DNA from: Planctomycetota bacterium
Lineage (GTDB): Bacteria; Planctomycetota; PUPC01; JACPCR01
Reading direction: 5' to 3'
DNA: 64,000 nt
NCBI GenBank assembly: GCA_016179685.1
Contig: JACPCR010000058.1
Span: 41,167-105,166 of the forward strand
Made by a program: the position numbers and the translations under genes
Notes under the pieces: generated by a model
What the model was told of the DNA's origin: nothing
What the model saw: only the letters and a program-made list of their open reading frames with translations
The model's database searches: none
Part shown: positions 53,877 to 63,870 of the stretch, one piece after another
Layout: each line of letters opens with the position of its first letter
Numbering within the stretch: position 1 is the first letter of the stretch

Positions 53877-54453
53877 GGCCGAGGTGCGAATTGAAGCCAG
53901 AGTTGTTCCATCTCTTGCTATTAAACTTACTTTCAATCACTACTTAAATATTTTGTACACAGACTGTTAAGAGACAAATGGATAAGCGTCTTCGTCACAA
54001 TCACTTACGTTTTCTCCATTTTCCCAGGCTTTGGGCTTGGGGTGACACACACGGAGAGTATTCATTAGCCAGCAGTACACAGTGACCTTGATCATAACGA
54101 GGATGTAAGCCCAAGATGAACCACGGAGGACACGGAGGGATTCTGATGAAGAGCTTTGCTGATTTTCTCCGTGCTCTCCGTGGTTCACACGGGCTGAGTT
54201 CCTCTCTGTCACAAAGCAGCGAGCCTACGAGCTTCGTAAAACCCGCTCCCTCCCGCAGGTATCCCGTCGGGAAACGGGACACCTATCATCATCCCTCCCA
54301 GAGGGATCGTGCGAAACGGGATCCCTCTGGAAGACAAGTCCTAGAGAATCCGCTGGGAGGCTCTTGTTCGGTTGCGGATGAAATCCGCGGAAGGAGGCCA
54401 CCACGCCATATTCCCACTTAACTCGGCTCCGCGGGGTGTCATGAAGGCAGGGG
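53877..54453. other. Intergenic region with interspersed repeat
   Basis: No gene is recognised. The left half is AT-rich and is the upstream region of the DUF2752 gene. The right half has the interspersed repeat copy B and, at 54265-54350, several short palindromes such as ATCCCGTCGGGA and ATCCCTC...GAGGGAT that resemble those in other gaps. Confidence 0.55.
54086..54174 (-). repeat. ~90-bp interspersed repeat, copy B (inverted)
   Basis: The reverse complement matches 33183-33271: GCACGGAGAAAA, TTCATCAGAATCCCTCCGTG, TCCTCCGTGGTTCA, CTTGGG and TATGAT are shared in the same order and spacing. A second CTCTCCGTGGTTCAC lies just beyond. Confidence 0.8.
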
Positions 54454-56910
54454 TTAAGCGGTAGCAGGTGCTTCCTTGCCCTGCGGCACGAAGACGAGCC
54501 GTCCCTCTTTGACCTCGATGCGAATCAATTCTACGCCGGCAAAGGTTCCCCGGAGGATGTCTTCCGACAGGGGGTCTTCGACGAGGCGTTCGATGGCGCG
54601 ACGGAGGGGCCGCGCTCCGAATTCAGGGTTGAAGCCCTTTTCGATGAGGAACTCCCGCGATTCATCGGAAAGGACGACATCGAGTCCTTTGGTCAGTAGC
54701 CGGTTTCGGGCCTGGCTGAACTCGATTTCGACAATTTGAACGAGGTCTTCTCGCGTGAGTGGGCGGAAGACGATCACATCGTCGAGCCGGTTGAGGAACT
54801 CTGGCCGGAAGTGTCGATCGACCTCGTTCATGAGGCGTTCCTTCATGGACTCGTAAGCTTGCTGTTCGGTCCGTTTGACGAATCCGAGGGACACCTGGTT
54901 GTTGATCACTTCTGCGCCGATGTTGGAAGTCATCACGAGGATGACGTTTCGGAAATCCACGTGGCGTCCAAAGCTATCGGTCAGCCGCCCCTCCTCCATG
55001 ATTTGCAGGAGCATATTGAAGACATCCGGATGCGCTTTCTCGACCTCATCGAGGAGGACGACGGCGTAGGGCCGACGCCGGATGCGCTCCGTGAGCTGTC
55101 CGCCCTCTTCGTAGCCCACGTAGCCGGGAGGGGCGCCGATGAGCCGCGAGACGTTATGCTTTTCCATGTACTCGGACATATCGATCTGCACGAGGGCATC
55201 CTCGGAGCCGAACATGAACTCCGCCAGGGCGCGGGCCAGCAGCGTCTTGCCCACGCCGGTCGGGCCGAGAAAAATGAAGGTGCCCACGGGCCTGCGGGGG
55301 TCTTTCAGACCGGCCCGGGAACGCCGAACGGCCTTGGCAATGGCCCGGATGGCTTCTTCCTGGCTGACGACCTTCTTGTGAAGCTCCTCTTCCATTCGAA
55401 GGAGGCGCTCGGCCTCTTCGGACTCGAGGCGCGTCAGGGGGATGCCCGTCATTCGCGAGACGACCTGGCTGATCACCTCTTCATCCACCACGCCTTCTTT
55501 TTCCTCATTGGCCTCACGCCATTCCCGGAGGATGGTCTCCCGGCGTTTCTTCAGCTTGTCGGCCTTATCGCGATAACTCGCCGCGGTCTCGAAGTCCTGG
55601 GCGGCCACCGCAGCTTCCTTCTCCTTGTTGAGGTCCTCAATCTGCGTATCGAGGTCCCGGAGGTCCGGCGGCTTGGTCGTGGCTCGCAGCCGGACCCTCG
55701 CTCCGGACTCGTCGATGACATCGATGGCTTTGTCGGGCATGAAGCGCCCGCTGATGTAGCGGGAAGAAAGCTCGACGGCCTTCTGAATGGCGGCGTCGGT
55801 GATCTGAACCCGATGGTGTGCCTCGTATTTGTCTCGAAGCCCCTTCAGGATTTCGAGGGTCTCTTCATTCGAGGGCGGATTGACGATGATGGTCTGGAAT
55901 CGTCTTTCAAGTGCCCCGTCCTTTTCGATGTACTTCCGGTACTCATCGAGGGTGGTTGCCCCGATGCACTGGATTTCGCCGCGAGAAAGAGCGGGTTTGA
56001 GGACGTTGGAGGCGTCGATAGCGCCTTCTGCCCCGCCCGCACCGACGAGCGTATGCAGCTCGTCGATAAAGAGGATGACGTTTTTCACGCGGCGCACTTC
56101 GTTCATGACCGCCTTGATGCGCTCCTCGAACTGGCCCCGGTATTTCGTGCCGGCGACCATCATGGCCAGGTCCAGGACGACGATGCGGCGATCGCGGAGG
56201 AGGTCGGGCACCTCACCGGAGACGAGGGCCTGAGCGAAACCCTCGACGATGGCCGTCTTACCTACGCCAGCCTCCCCCAGCAGGACCGGATTGTTCTTCG
56301 TCCGGCGGCACAGAATCTGCGTCAGCCGTTCGATCTCGGCGATACGCCCGATCACCGGATCGAGCTTGCCCTCTCGGGCCAGCTCGGTCAGGTCGCGGCC
56401 GAAGGAATCCAGGGCCGGGGTTTCGGACTTCGTCTTGCGCTCCTTCGTCTCGCCCTGGGGCTGCTGGAACTCGGCGTTGAGGAAGCTGAGGACTTCCTCG
56501 CGGACGTCCTCGAGCTTGAGGCCGAGGTTCAGGAGGACCTGGGCGGCCACGCCGTCGTTCTCGCGAAGGAGGCCAAGGAGGAGATGTTCGGTCCCGATGT
56601 AATTGTGCCCGAGATTGCGGGCCTCCTCGAAAGCGAACTCGAGCACCTTCTTGGCCCGGGGCGTGTAGGGGAGCTTCTGCCCGATCGTGGCCATGTTCGA
56701 GCCGCTCGGCACCATTTTCTCCACCTCAAGTCGAATGGTCTTGAGGTTGACGTCGAGATTGTTGAGGACGCTGGCGGCGACACCGCTCCCTTCCTTGATC
56801 AGGCCCAGCAGGATATGTTCAGTGCCGATGTACTCATGGTTGAGACGCTGCGCCTCTTGGCGAGCCAGCTCCATCACTTTCCTGGCTCTGTCCGTCATTC
56901 GGTCGAACAT
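54454..56910 (-). CDS. clpC: ClpC-type AAA+ unfoldase of the ClpCP protease
   Basis: ClpC unfolds protein substrates and feeds them to ClpP. The 818-residue chain has the N-domain repeats ([16 protein letters not shown] and again [16 protein letters not shown]), AAA1 with [10 protein letters not shown] and [10 protein letters not shown], a middle region with a UVR motif ([20 protein letters not shown]), AAA2 with [11 protein letters not shown] and [11 protein letters not shown], and the D2-small domain. A strong AGGAGGAT stands before the ATG. mcsB is 122 bases upstream in the same direction. The UVR-containing M domain marks ClpC rather than ClpA or ClpB. Confidence 0.96.
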   Translation of the reverse strand: MFDRMTDRARKVMELARQEAQRLNHEYIGTEHILLGLIKEGSGVAASVLNNLDVNLKTIRLEVEKMVPSGSNMATIGQKLPYTPRAKKVLEFAFEEARNLGHNYIGTEHLLLGLLRENDGVAAQVLLNLGLKLEDVREEVLSFLNAEFQQPQGETKERKTKSETPALDSFGRDLTELAREGKLDPVIGRIAEIERLTQILCRRTKNNPVLLGEAGVGKTAIVEGFAQALVSGEVPDLLRDRRIVVLDLAMMVAGTKYRGQFEERIKAVMNEVRRVKNVILFIDELHTLVGAGGAEGAIDASNVLKPALSRGEIQCIGATTLDEYRKYIEKDGALERRFQTIIVNPPSNEETLEILKGLRDKYEAHHRVQITDAAIQKAVELSSRYISGRFMPDKAIDVIDESGARVRLRATTKPPDLRDLDTQIEDLNKEKEAAVAAQDFETAASYRDKADKLKKRRETILREWREANEEKEGVVDEEVISQVVSRMTGIPLTRLESEEAERLLRMEEELHKKVVSQEEAIRAIAKAVRRSRAGLKDPRRPVGTFIFLGPTGVGKTLLARALAEFMFGSEDALVQIDMSEYMEKHNVSRLIGAPPGYVGYEEGGQLTERIRRRPYAVVLLDEVEKAHPDVFNMLLQIMEEGRLTDSFGRHVDFRNVILVMTSNIGAEVINNQVSLGFVKRTEQQAYESMKERLMNEVDRHFRPEFLNRLDDVIVFRPLTREDLVQIVEIEFSQARNRLLTKGLDVVLSDESREFLIEKGFNPEFGARPLRRAIERLVEDPLSEDILRGTFAGVELIRIEVKEGRLVFVPQGKEAPATA

Positions 56911-57032
56911 GAGCGATCCTCCTCTCCGGATCAGAGTGTTCAGGCCCGGGTCGCCCGAGGCCGCCGGGGAGACGGCCCCGGTCCATCCTCGGACGTCACC
57001 CTATCATTTTACAACGGAGTCGTGATTTTCGC

Positions 57033-58085
57033 CTACAATTCACCGAGTCGCTGGCGGAGGTAGTCGGCGCGTGCCTGGTCACGCTCGGGGGCTGCCAGCT
57101 TCTTGCCGGACTGCTTCTGGAGATGAGCGGGCTGAGAAAAGAGCACCAGCTCATTCAATTCGCGGATCGAAATCCCCCGGATCAGGTTCATGTGGACGCC
57201 GAGGCGCAGGTGGGACAGCAGCTCGAGAGCCTCCGTCGAGGACATTCGCCGGGCCGTTCGGAGGATGCCCAGCGCCCGCCAGACCTTATCCTCGAGGCGC
57301 TTCTCGGTCTCTGCGGCGAGGCTCTCTCGGGCCCGGCGCTCATAGCGGATGATGTTGGGCACCACGCTGGTGATGTTGTGGATGAGATCCTCTTCGGTCT
57401 TGCCCAAGGTCGTTTGATTCGAAATCTGGTAGAAGCTGCCCGTGGCCTGAGTCCCTTCGCCATAAAGGCCCCGGACGGCCAGGTTGATCTTCGCGACGGC
57501 CCGGAAGACCTTCTCAATCTGTTTCGTGAGTCCGAGGGCGGGCAGGTGGAGCATGACCGAGGCCCGCAGGCCCGTGCCGACGTTCGTCGGGCAGGCGGAC
57601 AAATAGCCGAACTGGGAGTGGTAGGAATAGGGAAGGCGCTGCTCGATGAGGGAATCCACTTCGTCGATCTGCTTCCAGCACGCCTCGAGGTCCATGCCGC
57701 AGCGGAAGACCTGGATTCGAAGGTGGTCCTCCTCATTGACCATGATGCTCAGGGTCTCTTGCGCGTTGATGGCCAGGCCGCGCTCCCCGGTGGCCTCCGA
57801 ATGCTCCTTGCTCATCAGGTGGCGCTCCACGAGCATGGAACGGTCCACTTCATTCAGCCGGGCCAGGGAGAGGTAGGAAATCTCAGGGGAGAACTCGATC
57901 TCTCGAAATTTCCTCCGGACCAGGCTCTCGATGTCTCTCTTCTGCTCGAGAGTCGCCTTCGTCAGAAAATGATACCCGTCCACATTCCGGGCCAATCGGA
58001 TACGGGAGCTGATGACGATATCCCCTTCCGGGCCTTCACCGCGCAGCCACTCACCGACCTTTCCAGCGAGGCTATCGAGTTCCAT
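57033..58085 (-). CDS. mcsB: McsB protein-arginine kinase
   Basis: McsB phosphorylates arginine residues, marking proteins for ClpCP. The 350-residue protein has the guanidino-kinase motifs VISSRIRLARN, NEEDHLRIQVF and CPTNVGTGLRASVMLHLP, and a C-terminal helical region like that used for docking. Its start overlaps the end of mcsA by 14 bases. Length and motifs agree with Firmicutes McsB. It probably acts with McsA and ClpC in protein quality control. Confidence 0.95.
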   Translation of the reverse strand: MELDSLAGKVGEWLRGEGPEGDIVISSRIRLARNVDGYHFLTKATLEQKRDIESLVRRKFREIEFSPEISYLSLARLNEVDRSMLVERHLMSKEHSEATGERGLAINAQETLSIMVNEEDHLRIQVFRCGMDLEACWKQIDEVDSLIEQRLPYSYHSQFGYLSACPTNVGTGLRASVMLHLPALGLTKQIEKVFRAVAKINLAVRGLYGEGTQATGSFYQISNQTTLGKTEEDLIHNITSVVPNIIRYERRARESLAAETEKRLEDKVWRALGILRTARRMSSTEALELLSHLRLGVHMNLIRGISIRELNELVLFSQPAHLQKQSGKKLAAPERDQARADYLRQRLGEL

Positions 58086-58572
58086 CCTTCTTCTCCTTCA
58101 AATCCTTAATGCGGTCGCGGAGATCGGCGGCTCGCTCAAAATCTTCCTCCTGGATGGACTTTTCCATCTCCCGCTGAAGAAGGGTCAGACGCTGGTCCAC
58201 CGCGGCGGCGCGGGAAAGATGGGACGGAGACTTGCCCATGTGACGGTTGTTCCCATGGATTTTCTCGAAGAAGGGAATCAGCGCTTTCTTGAAAACGGAA
58301 TAGTCCTCCGAGCAGCCAAAGCGTCCACAGGAACGAAACTCGGAATAGGTCATCCCACAGCGCGGGCAAGTCACATCGGCCAGGGCCGATGCCTCTTCCT
58401 CGGATGCCGGCTGCACCAGGAGTCCGCCCATGACCTGAGTGAGAGATTGGATCGGGCTCTTTTCCTTGGCGCACGCATCGCAGAGATGAGTTTCTCTCTT
58501 CTTCTTCTTGTCGTTCGGGTTATCGGTGATGTGAACGGTGGCGGGGTTCTTGCCACAGGCTTCGCAAATCAT
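58072..58572 (-). CDS. mcsA: McsA, zinc-binding activator of McsB
   Basis: The 166-residue protein has four Cys pairs (CEACGK, CDACAK, CPRCGM, CGRFGC) for zinc and a C-terminal UVR motif (LQREMEKSIQEEDFERAADL). McsA activates McsB and helps load ClpC. Start 58572 follows an AAGGAG. In Firmicutes the operon begins with ctsR; here the upstream neighbour is an unrelated oxidoreductase, so regulation must differ. Confidence 0.92.
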   Translation of the reverse strand: MICEACGKNPATVHITDNPNDKKKKRETHLCDACAKEKSPIQSLTQVMGGLLVQPASEEEASALADVTCPRCGMTYSEFRSCGRFGCSEDYSVFKKALIPFFEKIHGNNRHMGKSPSHLSRAAAVDQRLTLLQREMEKSIQEEDFERAADLRDRIKDLKEKKDGTR

Positions 58573-58701
58573 ATGAGTCCACTCCTTCGGGCGGACGAGC
58601 TGGACCAGGGTGAGGAGGGAAGCGGGGCGATGCAGAGAGGAACATTTGCATCCTAACACAACGGCAGCATGGCATCAACGGGAAGCTGTTGCGAGCCGCT
58701 G

Positions 58702-60165
58702 CTAAGAACCTTTTCCGCGTTTGATCTGTTTGAGCCGCACCGCCTCGGGGAGTCCCCGGTAGTAGTCGTCGAGCGGGAAGCAACCGGAGATGATGCCGTT
58801 GCGCGGCGCGGTGGTGCAGTCGCTGAAGGTCCGGCAAAGACGCTGATGATCCAGGACGCCCCGGCTGAGAACGTCGTGGGGAAGGTCGGGATAAGCCAGC
58901 ACCATGCGGCCGATGCCGATGGAGTCGACGCGGCCGTGGCGGACGGCATGCTGGCCGACATGAGGCAGGAACTCCTGGAGGTAGGAATAGCCGGAGCCGA
59001 CGATGACCAGATCGGGAAACTTCTGCTTGACGAGGCTGCAGACGTGAATCTGGCGGGCGACGCCGGCCAGCGGGTCTTCGGGCGGCTGATAGCCGTCGGA
59101 CGGTGGGAAAAGGGCAGGCCTCTGGATATGCGGGTTGTAGTACGGGCTTCCGGCGGAAAGGTTGACCAGCCGGATGTCCAGGCGGCGAAGTAAATCGAGG
59201 AATTCGAACGTCTCCGTGAGATCGTAACGGGTCGGATCGGCCGGGTCGGTCCCGAACCCGCACCGATAGGGAAGGAGGTCGCCGAAGGGTTCCGGGATGC
59301 CGGGCCCGGGGCGCTTCTCCGTGGTTCGAGCCGGGTCCGGGCGAAATGGCACGAAGTCGAAAGCGCTCAAGCGCACGCCCAGCAGGAGGCCCGGTATCTC
59401 GGCGCGGATGCCTTCAACAATCTCGCGGAGGAAACGGGTGCGATTCTCGAAGCTGCCGCCGAATTCACCGGGGCGCGAGCGGGCGCTGAGAAGCTCGTGT
59501 CCGAGATACCCGTGGCAATGCTTGATATCGACGAAATGGAAGCCTGCGTCCGCGGCGAGGCGCGCCGCCTTGTGGTAACAGCGGATGATGGCCCGAATCT
59601 CATTGTCGGAGAGAAGGGGAGTGTCGGCCGGGACATTGAACTTGCGGTCCAGTATGGGGTGATGGTAAGCGATGCGCGGCTCGAATCTCGTCTTTTCACA
59701 CGGCTTGCAGAATCGCCCAGAGTGCGTGAGCTGGAGTCCGATGAGAAGATCATCCGTCTTTCCGAAGTGCCGGGCATGGGCGTCCAGGAGAGCATCGCGG
59801 AGCGCGGCAATGTCCCCTGCGGTCTCCTCTCCAATGTAAAGCTGGTTGGGATTGGCGCGGGCGTCGATGCGGACGGCGAAGGCCTCGCCGCCCCAGATCA
59901 GCTTGGCCCCGCTCTCGCCAAAACGACGCCACCGGCGCAGAACATGCTCGGTGGGACGCCCGTCCTCCGTGCCGTCCCAGCCCTCCATGGGCTGGACGCA
60001 GAAACGATTGCCGATGGTGAAGCTGCCGACCTGGAGCGACTGGGCCAGGGGCGATTCGGGCGCGGTGAGGATGCGGTCCTCGAGGGGCAAGTCGACGCTG
60101 ATTTCGGCCAGGTAGGCCCGGAATTCGTCCACCGATTTCAAACTGGCAACGCGGCGGTAGGGCAT
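58702..60165 (-). CDS. Old yellow enzyme-family NADH:flavin oxidoreductase
   Basis: A 487-residue FMN-type TIM barrel with [15 protein letters not shown], a [12 protein letters not shown] active-site motif (variant of HxAHGYL), GVRLSAFDF and [11 protein letters not shown] near the phosphate site. A Cys group ([13 protein letters not shown] and SGCFPL) resembles that of dienoyl-CoA reductase-type enzymes that bind an iron-sulfur cluster, although the C-terminal FAD domain is absent. The substrate is unknown; it is not a PfaD-type enoyl reductase, which belongs to another flavin family. Confidence 0.85.
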   Translation of the reverse strand: MPYRRVASLKSVDEFRAYLAEISVDLPLEDRILTAPESPLAQSLQVGSFTIGNRFCVQPMEGWDGTEDGRPTEHVLRRWRRFGESGAKLIWGGEAFAVRIDARANPNQLYIGEETAGDIAALRDALLDAHARHFGKTDDLLIGLQLTHSGRFCKPCEKTRFEPRIAYHHPILDRKFNVPADTPLLSDNEIRAIIRCYHKAARLAADAGFHFVDIKHCHGYLGHELLSARSRPGEFGGSFENRTRFLREIVEGIRAEIPGLLLGVRLSAFDFVPFRPDPARTTEKRPGPGIPEPFGDLLPYRCGFGTDPADPTRYDLTETFEFLDLLRRLDIRLVNLSAGSPYYNPHIQRPALFPPSDGYQPPEDPLAGVARQIHVCSLVKQKFPDLVIVGSGYSYLQEFLPHVGQHAVRHGRVDSIGIGRMVLAYPDLPHDVLSRGVLDHQRLCRTFSDCTTAPRNGIISGCFPLDDYYRGLPEAVRLKQIKRGKGS

Positions 60166-60283
60166 GGCATCACTTCACTCAGATACCCGCCCTCTCCAAT
60201 GCCCGCCCAAGCTGGAGTCGAAACCCGGGGACGGCTTCACCTCCGTGTTGGTGATGGTCATGCTTCTTCACTCCATCATGGAC

Positions 60284-60360
60284 TAGCGAAGCGCTGCCTC
60301 AGACCGACCCGTGTCGCTCAAGCGACCAGGATCGAAATGGGTAAGGCAAGCGCTTCGCTA
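60284..60360. repeat. Compound palindrome
   Basis: TAGCGAAGCGCT (60284-60295) pairs with 60349-60360; a small inner hairpin GTCGCT-CA-AGCGAC sits between. Confidence 0.75.
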
Positions 60361-60734
60361 AGAGGATAACCCCCTGCGCAACGGAACTCAACGGGAACGA
60401 CAGGAAGTGACGCGGCCTGCGGCGACCTTGACCCGCAGGTGCTCATTGGCATGCCCAATCGTTTTCCAGAATCTTGGCGATGCGAAGGGATGCTTCGCCG
60501 GGGACGAGAACATGCTGCCGCTGTACACGTTTGGGCCCTTCTCCCGGATTGCCTTCAAAGTTAACGCCTTGACCTCCACGGCTACCAGCTCATATATCCT
60601 GCCGAATTCGCTGTGCCCCCCGGGCTGCGCGGATTTCAAAGCCGGGATTGGCTCGGCTTCGCCGGCCCAGCCCTGGCGGAGAAACGGGGGCGGGCGCCCG
60701 CTTCTCGCCGGGATTCCTTCGGGAGGAAGCGGGC

Positions 60735-60822
60735 GCGGAATCGGGATCGGAATCGAAGGATCTGGAGCGGCTGCCGAAATCGATCCCGATAGCGATCCCG
60801 ACACCGACCCGGAAGGATGGAT
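60735..60822. repeat. Low-complexity GATCCCGA/TCGGGATC block
   Basis: The run contains TCGGGATCGGAATCG and CGATCCCGATAGCGATCCCG, followed by ACACCGACCC, an imperfect short-period repeat with both orientations of GATCCCGA. Confidence 0.6.
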
Positions 60823-60980
60823 GCAAGGCCAACGAGGATTGCGATTCCAGACGGTAAAGCCCAAACACTGAAATTCCGAGATTGTAAGAATCAGCGACCG
60901 CCTCTCCGGTTAGGCGGTCTGAGGCGCCGGCTTCGCCGGCAGACCGGAACGGATGTGAGGGAGAACCCCGTTCCGGCGGG

Positions 60981-62246
60981 CTAGGGCCACTGGACAAGAG
61001 GTAGTCCCGTCTCCGCCTCGATGGCCAATAACCGATTGTATTTGGCCAGCCGTTCGGATTGGGTAATGGAGCCGACCTTGATTTGGTTGCCGGCCCAGCC
61101 AACGGCCAGGTCGGCAAGCCAGGAGTCCTCGGTTTCGCCGCTTCGGGCGCTGACGGTAACGTGCCATGCAGCGCTGCGGGCGAGTCGACAGGCCTCACCG
61201 GCCTCGGTAAGGGTGCCGACTTGGTTGACTTTGAGGAGGAGGGCGGTTGCGGCCTTAGCATCGATCGCGCGGCGAATTCGAGCGGGGTTGGTGCAGAGCA
61301 GGTCGTCTCCCAGGGCGAGGGCGCGGCCGGCCAGCCGAGCGCACAAGATGGGCCAATGCTCCCAGTCCTCCTCGGCGAGGCCGTCTTCGATGCTGACAAT
61401 GGGATAAAGGTCCAGCCATTGAACGAGGTGATGAATCATCTCAGGGCTGTCGAGGGATTCGGGTCCGAGGAGGTAACGGCCGTTCTGATAGAAATGGGTG
61501 GAAGCGACGTCAACGGCGAGGGCGACGTCGTGGCCGGGCCGCAGGCCTGCGCGGCGGATGGCCTCCGCAGCGTCGGCGATCATGGCCTCTGCGGAAGGGA
61601 AGGGTGGAGCGAGCCCACCCTCGTCTGCCCGTAGGGGACGTGCGGAGTAGTTCCGTGCGGTAAGGTCGGCGGCGGCCTGGTAGACGGCGAAGGTCATGGC
61701 CAGGGCTTCGTCCATGGTGCGGGCGGAGGCGGGCACGACGAGGACGTCCTGGATGGGGACCTGTCCGCCGGCGTGCTTGCCTCCGCTGAATAGGTTGATG
61801 GTCGGGCGGGGAAGACTCCTTGGTGTCTGGCCGAGCAGGTCGGCAAAATGCTGGTAAAGAGGGATGCCAAGCTGGGCAGCGCAGGCCCGGGCGTAGGCGA
61901 GGGAAACGGCCAGGAGGGCATTGGCCCCGAGGCGTGCCTTGCTCGTCGTCCCGTCGAGGTCCGCCAAGGCGCGGTCCAGGTCCGCCTGCCCGACGAAATT
62001 TCGTCCGGCGAGGGCTCGCCGGATTTCGTTGCGGACGTGTCCGACCGCGCGCTGGCATCCTAACCCTCGATAGCGGGCAGGATCGCCATCGCGTAACTCG
62101 ATGGCCTCGGCGCTGCCCGTGGAGGCGCCCGAGGGGACTGAAGCGATACCCACGTGGCCTGTGGCCAACGTGCACTCGGCCTGGACCGTGGGCCTGCCTC
62201 GGCTGTCGAGGATTTCTAGGGCGCACAGATTCTGGATGACGGGCAT
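60981..62246 (-). CDS. Divergent enolase-superfamily protein with altered active site
   Basis: The 421-residue protein aligns by eye with enolase over its whole length: SVPSGASTG, ADEGGLAPP (Glu209), AVDVAS (Asp246), SIEDGLAEEDW (Glu287), LGDDLLCTNP (Asp314), LLKVNQVGT (Lys339) and GNQIKVGS (Lys390). Three metal ligands and both key lysines remain. The universal SHRSGETED is SARSGETED, so the catalytic His is Ala367; the Glu of the QEF motif is Asp167 (PIQDVL). It may be a housekeeping enolase under relaxed constraint, or a paralogue with another 2-phospho-acid substrate. A kinase gene ends 3 bases upstream of its start. Enolase family membership is sure; enolase activity is not. Confidence 0.9.
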   Translation of the reverse strand: MPVIQNLCALEILDSRGRPTVQAECTLATGHVGIASVPSGASTGSAEAIELRDGDPARYRGLGCQRAVGHVRNEIRRALAGRNFVGQADLDRALADLDGTTSKARLGANALLAVSLAYARACAAQLGIPLYQHFADLLGQTPRSLPRPTINLFSGGKHAGGQVPIQDVLVVPASARTMDEALAMTFAVYQAAADLTARNYSARPLRADEGGLAPPFPSAEAMIADAAEAIRRAGLRPGHDVALAVDVASTHFYQNGRYLLGPESLDSPEMIHHLVQWLDLYPIVSIEDGLAEEDWEHWPILCARLAGRALALGDDLLCTNPARIRRAIDAKAATALLLKVNQVGTLTEAGEACRLARSAAWHVTVSARSGETEDSWLADLAVGWAGNQIKVGSITQSERLAKYNRLLAIEAETGLPLVQWP

Positions 62247-62249
62247 AGG

Positions 62250-63269
62250 TCATAGCCTTTCAAGAAAACGATAGAGAAGGTCGTCCACGGTCTCAGGCGG
62301 GGACGGCAGGAGGCCGAGGACCACCTCGCGTTGGCGGGTGCGCTCGTGCTCCCCGAGATACTCGAGGGTCGAGCGCCCGGCGACCCGTGCGAGCAGGCAG
62401 CCGAGGGTGTGGCGGACCGCTCGCCGCTCGAGGTCGTCCGGGGCAGCCACGTTTCCGAGCGTGAGCCGATAGGTCGTCCAGTAACGGCGTGCAGCTTCGG
62501 CGAAGTGCTGTCGCTGCTCTGCGAGGTGGTGAGCCTTGGAGAGGAAGTGAGTAAGAGAAAAGCCCAGATCAAAGCCGCCGTCGCCGAAGTGAATCACCTC
62601 GTGATCCAAGAGAATAAGTCGGCCGCGGTGCAGGAGGATGTTCTTGGGGCTGTAATCTCCGTGAACGAGGGTCCAACGGCAGGTCAGTGTGTCAGCCGCG
62701 AGGCAGCGAAGGAAGTGGGATGCCTCGGGTAACCGGGACGCGGTGAAATGATAGTATGGCTCCAGGCGGAGCGACTCGAAGAAGGTGCGGTCATCGAAAG
62801 CGCAAGCGATTTCTTCACGGGAGTGCGGCAGCATTCGATGAATGGTCCCAATGAGGCGCGCAAACTGCTCGACGTGGCCCGAGTCGATGCGGCCCTGCAG
62901 GAGCACCGACTTCCAATTCTCGTGCGGCTGGGGCACGGCCTCCATGACCAAGAGGTGAAACTCGTGGTCTTCGAAAACGAACGGGGGGAGCGCGCCGGGC
63001 GGGGCCATTCTGGCCAGCCAGCGAAGGCCGAGAGCCTCTCGGTGGACACGTTCGGGACTGCTGAACCAATCGACGGGTACCCGGAGCTTGGGGAGAGCCT
63101 GTTTGACGACCCAGGCCTCGCCCGTGGGACGCCGGACAAGGACCGTGCGATTCGATACGCCTCCGGCAAGGTCCTGGAATGAGAGAGGCTCGTCGATGCC
63201 GACGCGCCCGGTGGATTTCAGGTATGCCTCGAGACGAGGATGGTCTTCGATGTTCAGGATTGGGGCCAT
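62250..63269 (-). CDS. Aminoglycoside/choline kinase-fold phosphotransferase
   Basis: The 339-residue protein has the APH fold: DLAGGVSNRTVLVRR, a Lys in WVVKQALPKL, the Brenner motif VHGDYSPKNILL, and the DFG-like LLDHEVIHFGDGGFD. It would phosphorylate a small alcohol such as an amino sugar, methylthioribose, or a hydroxy acid. It precedes the enolase-like gene by 3 bases in the same direction; a pathway in which this kinase makes the phospho-acid used by the unusual enolase is an attractive but untested link. Confidence 0.83.
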   Translation of the reverse strand: MAPILNIEDHPRLEAYLKSTGRVGIDEPLSFQDLAGGVSNRTVLVRRPTGEAWVVKQALPKLRVPVDWFSSPERVHREALGLRWLARMAPPGALPPFVFEDHEFHLLVMEAVPQPHENWKSVLLQGRIDSGHVEQFARLIGTIHRMLPHSREEIACAFDDRTFFESLRLEPYYHFTASRLPEASHFLRCLAADTLTCRWTLVHGDYSPKNILLHRGRLILLDHEVIHFGDGGFDLGFSLTHFLSKAHHLAEQRQHFAEAARRYWTTYRLTLGNVAAPDDLERRAVRHTLGCLLARVAGRSTLEYLGEHERTRQREVVLGLLPSPPETVDDLLYRFLERL

Positions 63270-63377
63270 GGGGGAAACAGGATCGAGCTTAGCTATCCGG
63301 CGGTCGGGATCAAGAACCGAGATTCTGGGATAACGCCGCCGCGCAGGGCATCCCCCACCCCTGACCCATGCGGCCGC

Positions 63378-63800
63378 TTACTTGTCCGGCGGGTAGGGTC
63401 GGTCTTCCACTCGGATGTCTCCGGCCTGGAAATCCTTGAATCCAATGGACTGCATGGCGGCGAGAACGTTGTTATGCCTTTTGAGAATCTCGGCACGCAG
63501 CTTGTCCGGGGACCACACCGTCTTGTCATAGATAACGATATTCTCGACACCATTTTCAGTGACACGATATTCGGACGCCAGATGAGGCGTGAGGATGCGA
63601 ATATCGGGGTGGGAATTGAGAAGGATTTGAGCGTATTCCAGCCGCGTGAGAGGGTGCTTTTCCTCGGCGTCTTCCTTCCTGACGGCGGCAAAGACCTGGG
63701 GACATACGTTCCCAGGCAGTTTCACCGCGAGGATAAAGAAACAAATCGTCAGAGCGAGCGCGAGCATCCGCCAGAACCAGCGGTCCAGGAATCGAAGCAT
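63378..63800 (-). CDS. Small membrane-anchored hypothetical protein
   Basis: The 140-residue protein has an N-terminal hydrophobic segment (MLALALTICFFILAVKLPG) as anchor or signal, followed by a soluble domain with no recognised family (TRLEYAQILLNSHPDIRIL, then IVIYDKTVWSPDKL). It might be exported or inner-membrane bound. It lies upstream of the kinase and enolase-like genes on the same strand with a gap of 108 bases. Confidence 0.6.
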   Translation of the reverse strand: MLRFLDRWFWRMLALALTICFFILAVKLPGNVCPQVFAAVRKEDAEEKHPLTRLEYAQILLNSHPDIRILTPHLASEYRVTENGVENIVIYDKTVWSPDKLRAEILKRHNNVLAAMQSIGFKDFQAGDIRVEDRPYPPDK

Positions 63801-63828
63801 GCTGGGTCTCCCTACGTAAAAGAGCGAG

Positions 63829-63870
63829 TAGACGAGCCCGCTCGCGGGGGTGCACTTGCGATCTCATCTA
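63829..63870. repeat. TAGACGAGT family, diverged full copy
   Basis: TAGACGAG at 63829-63836 pairs imperfectly with CTCATCTA at the right end; GGGTGCACTTGC in the middle matches the copies at 18332 and 19320. It lies 28 bases upstream of the small membrane protein start. Confidence 0.6.

Larger units (their letters stand above)
60166..60980. other. 815-base gap, no convincing gene
   Basis: It contains a compound palindrome, a GATCCCGAT-rich low-complexity block (about 60735-60822) and a GCGCCGGCTTCGCCGGC hairpin near 60925. A minus-strand frame at 60388-60864 (including YELVAVEVKALTLKAIREKG) has no recognised family and overlaps the low-complexity block. Confidence 0.5.

Noticed and set aside
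54736..57063. 775-residue plus-strand frame opposite clpC
   Set aside because: It is an antisense shadow of the conserved clpC gene; its protein has no recognisable fold and only reflects GC-rich codon bias.
58702..60165. OYE-family gene as the missing enoyl reductase of the lipid synthase
   Set aside because: PfaD belongs to the nitronate-monooxygenase-like flavin family; this protein has OYE motifs and lies 48 kb away.
60388..60864. Minus-strand frame of 158 residues between the OYE gene and the enolase-like gene
   Set aside because: It overlaps a low-complexity GATCCCGA block, has no recognised motif and no ribosome site. It may be a remnant, but that cannot be supported.
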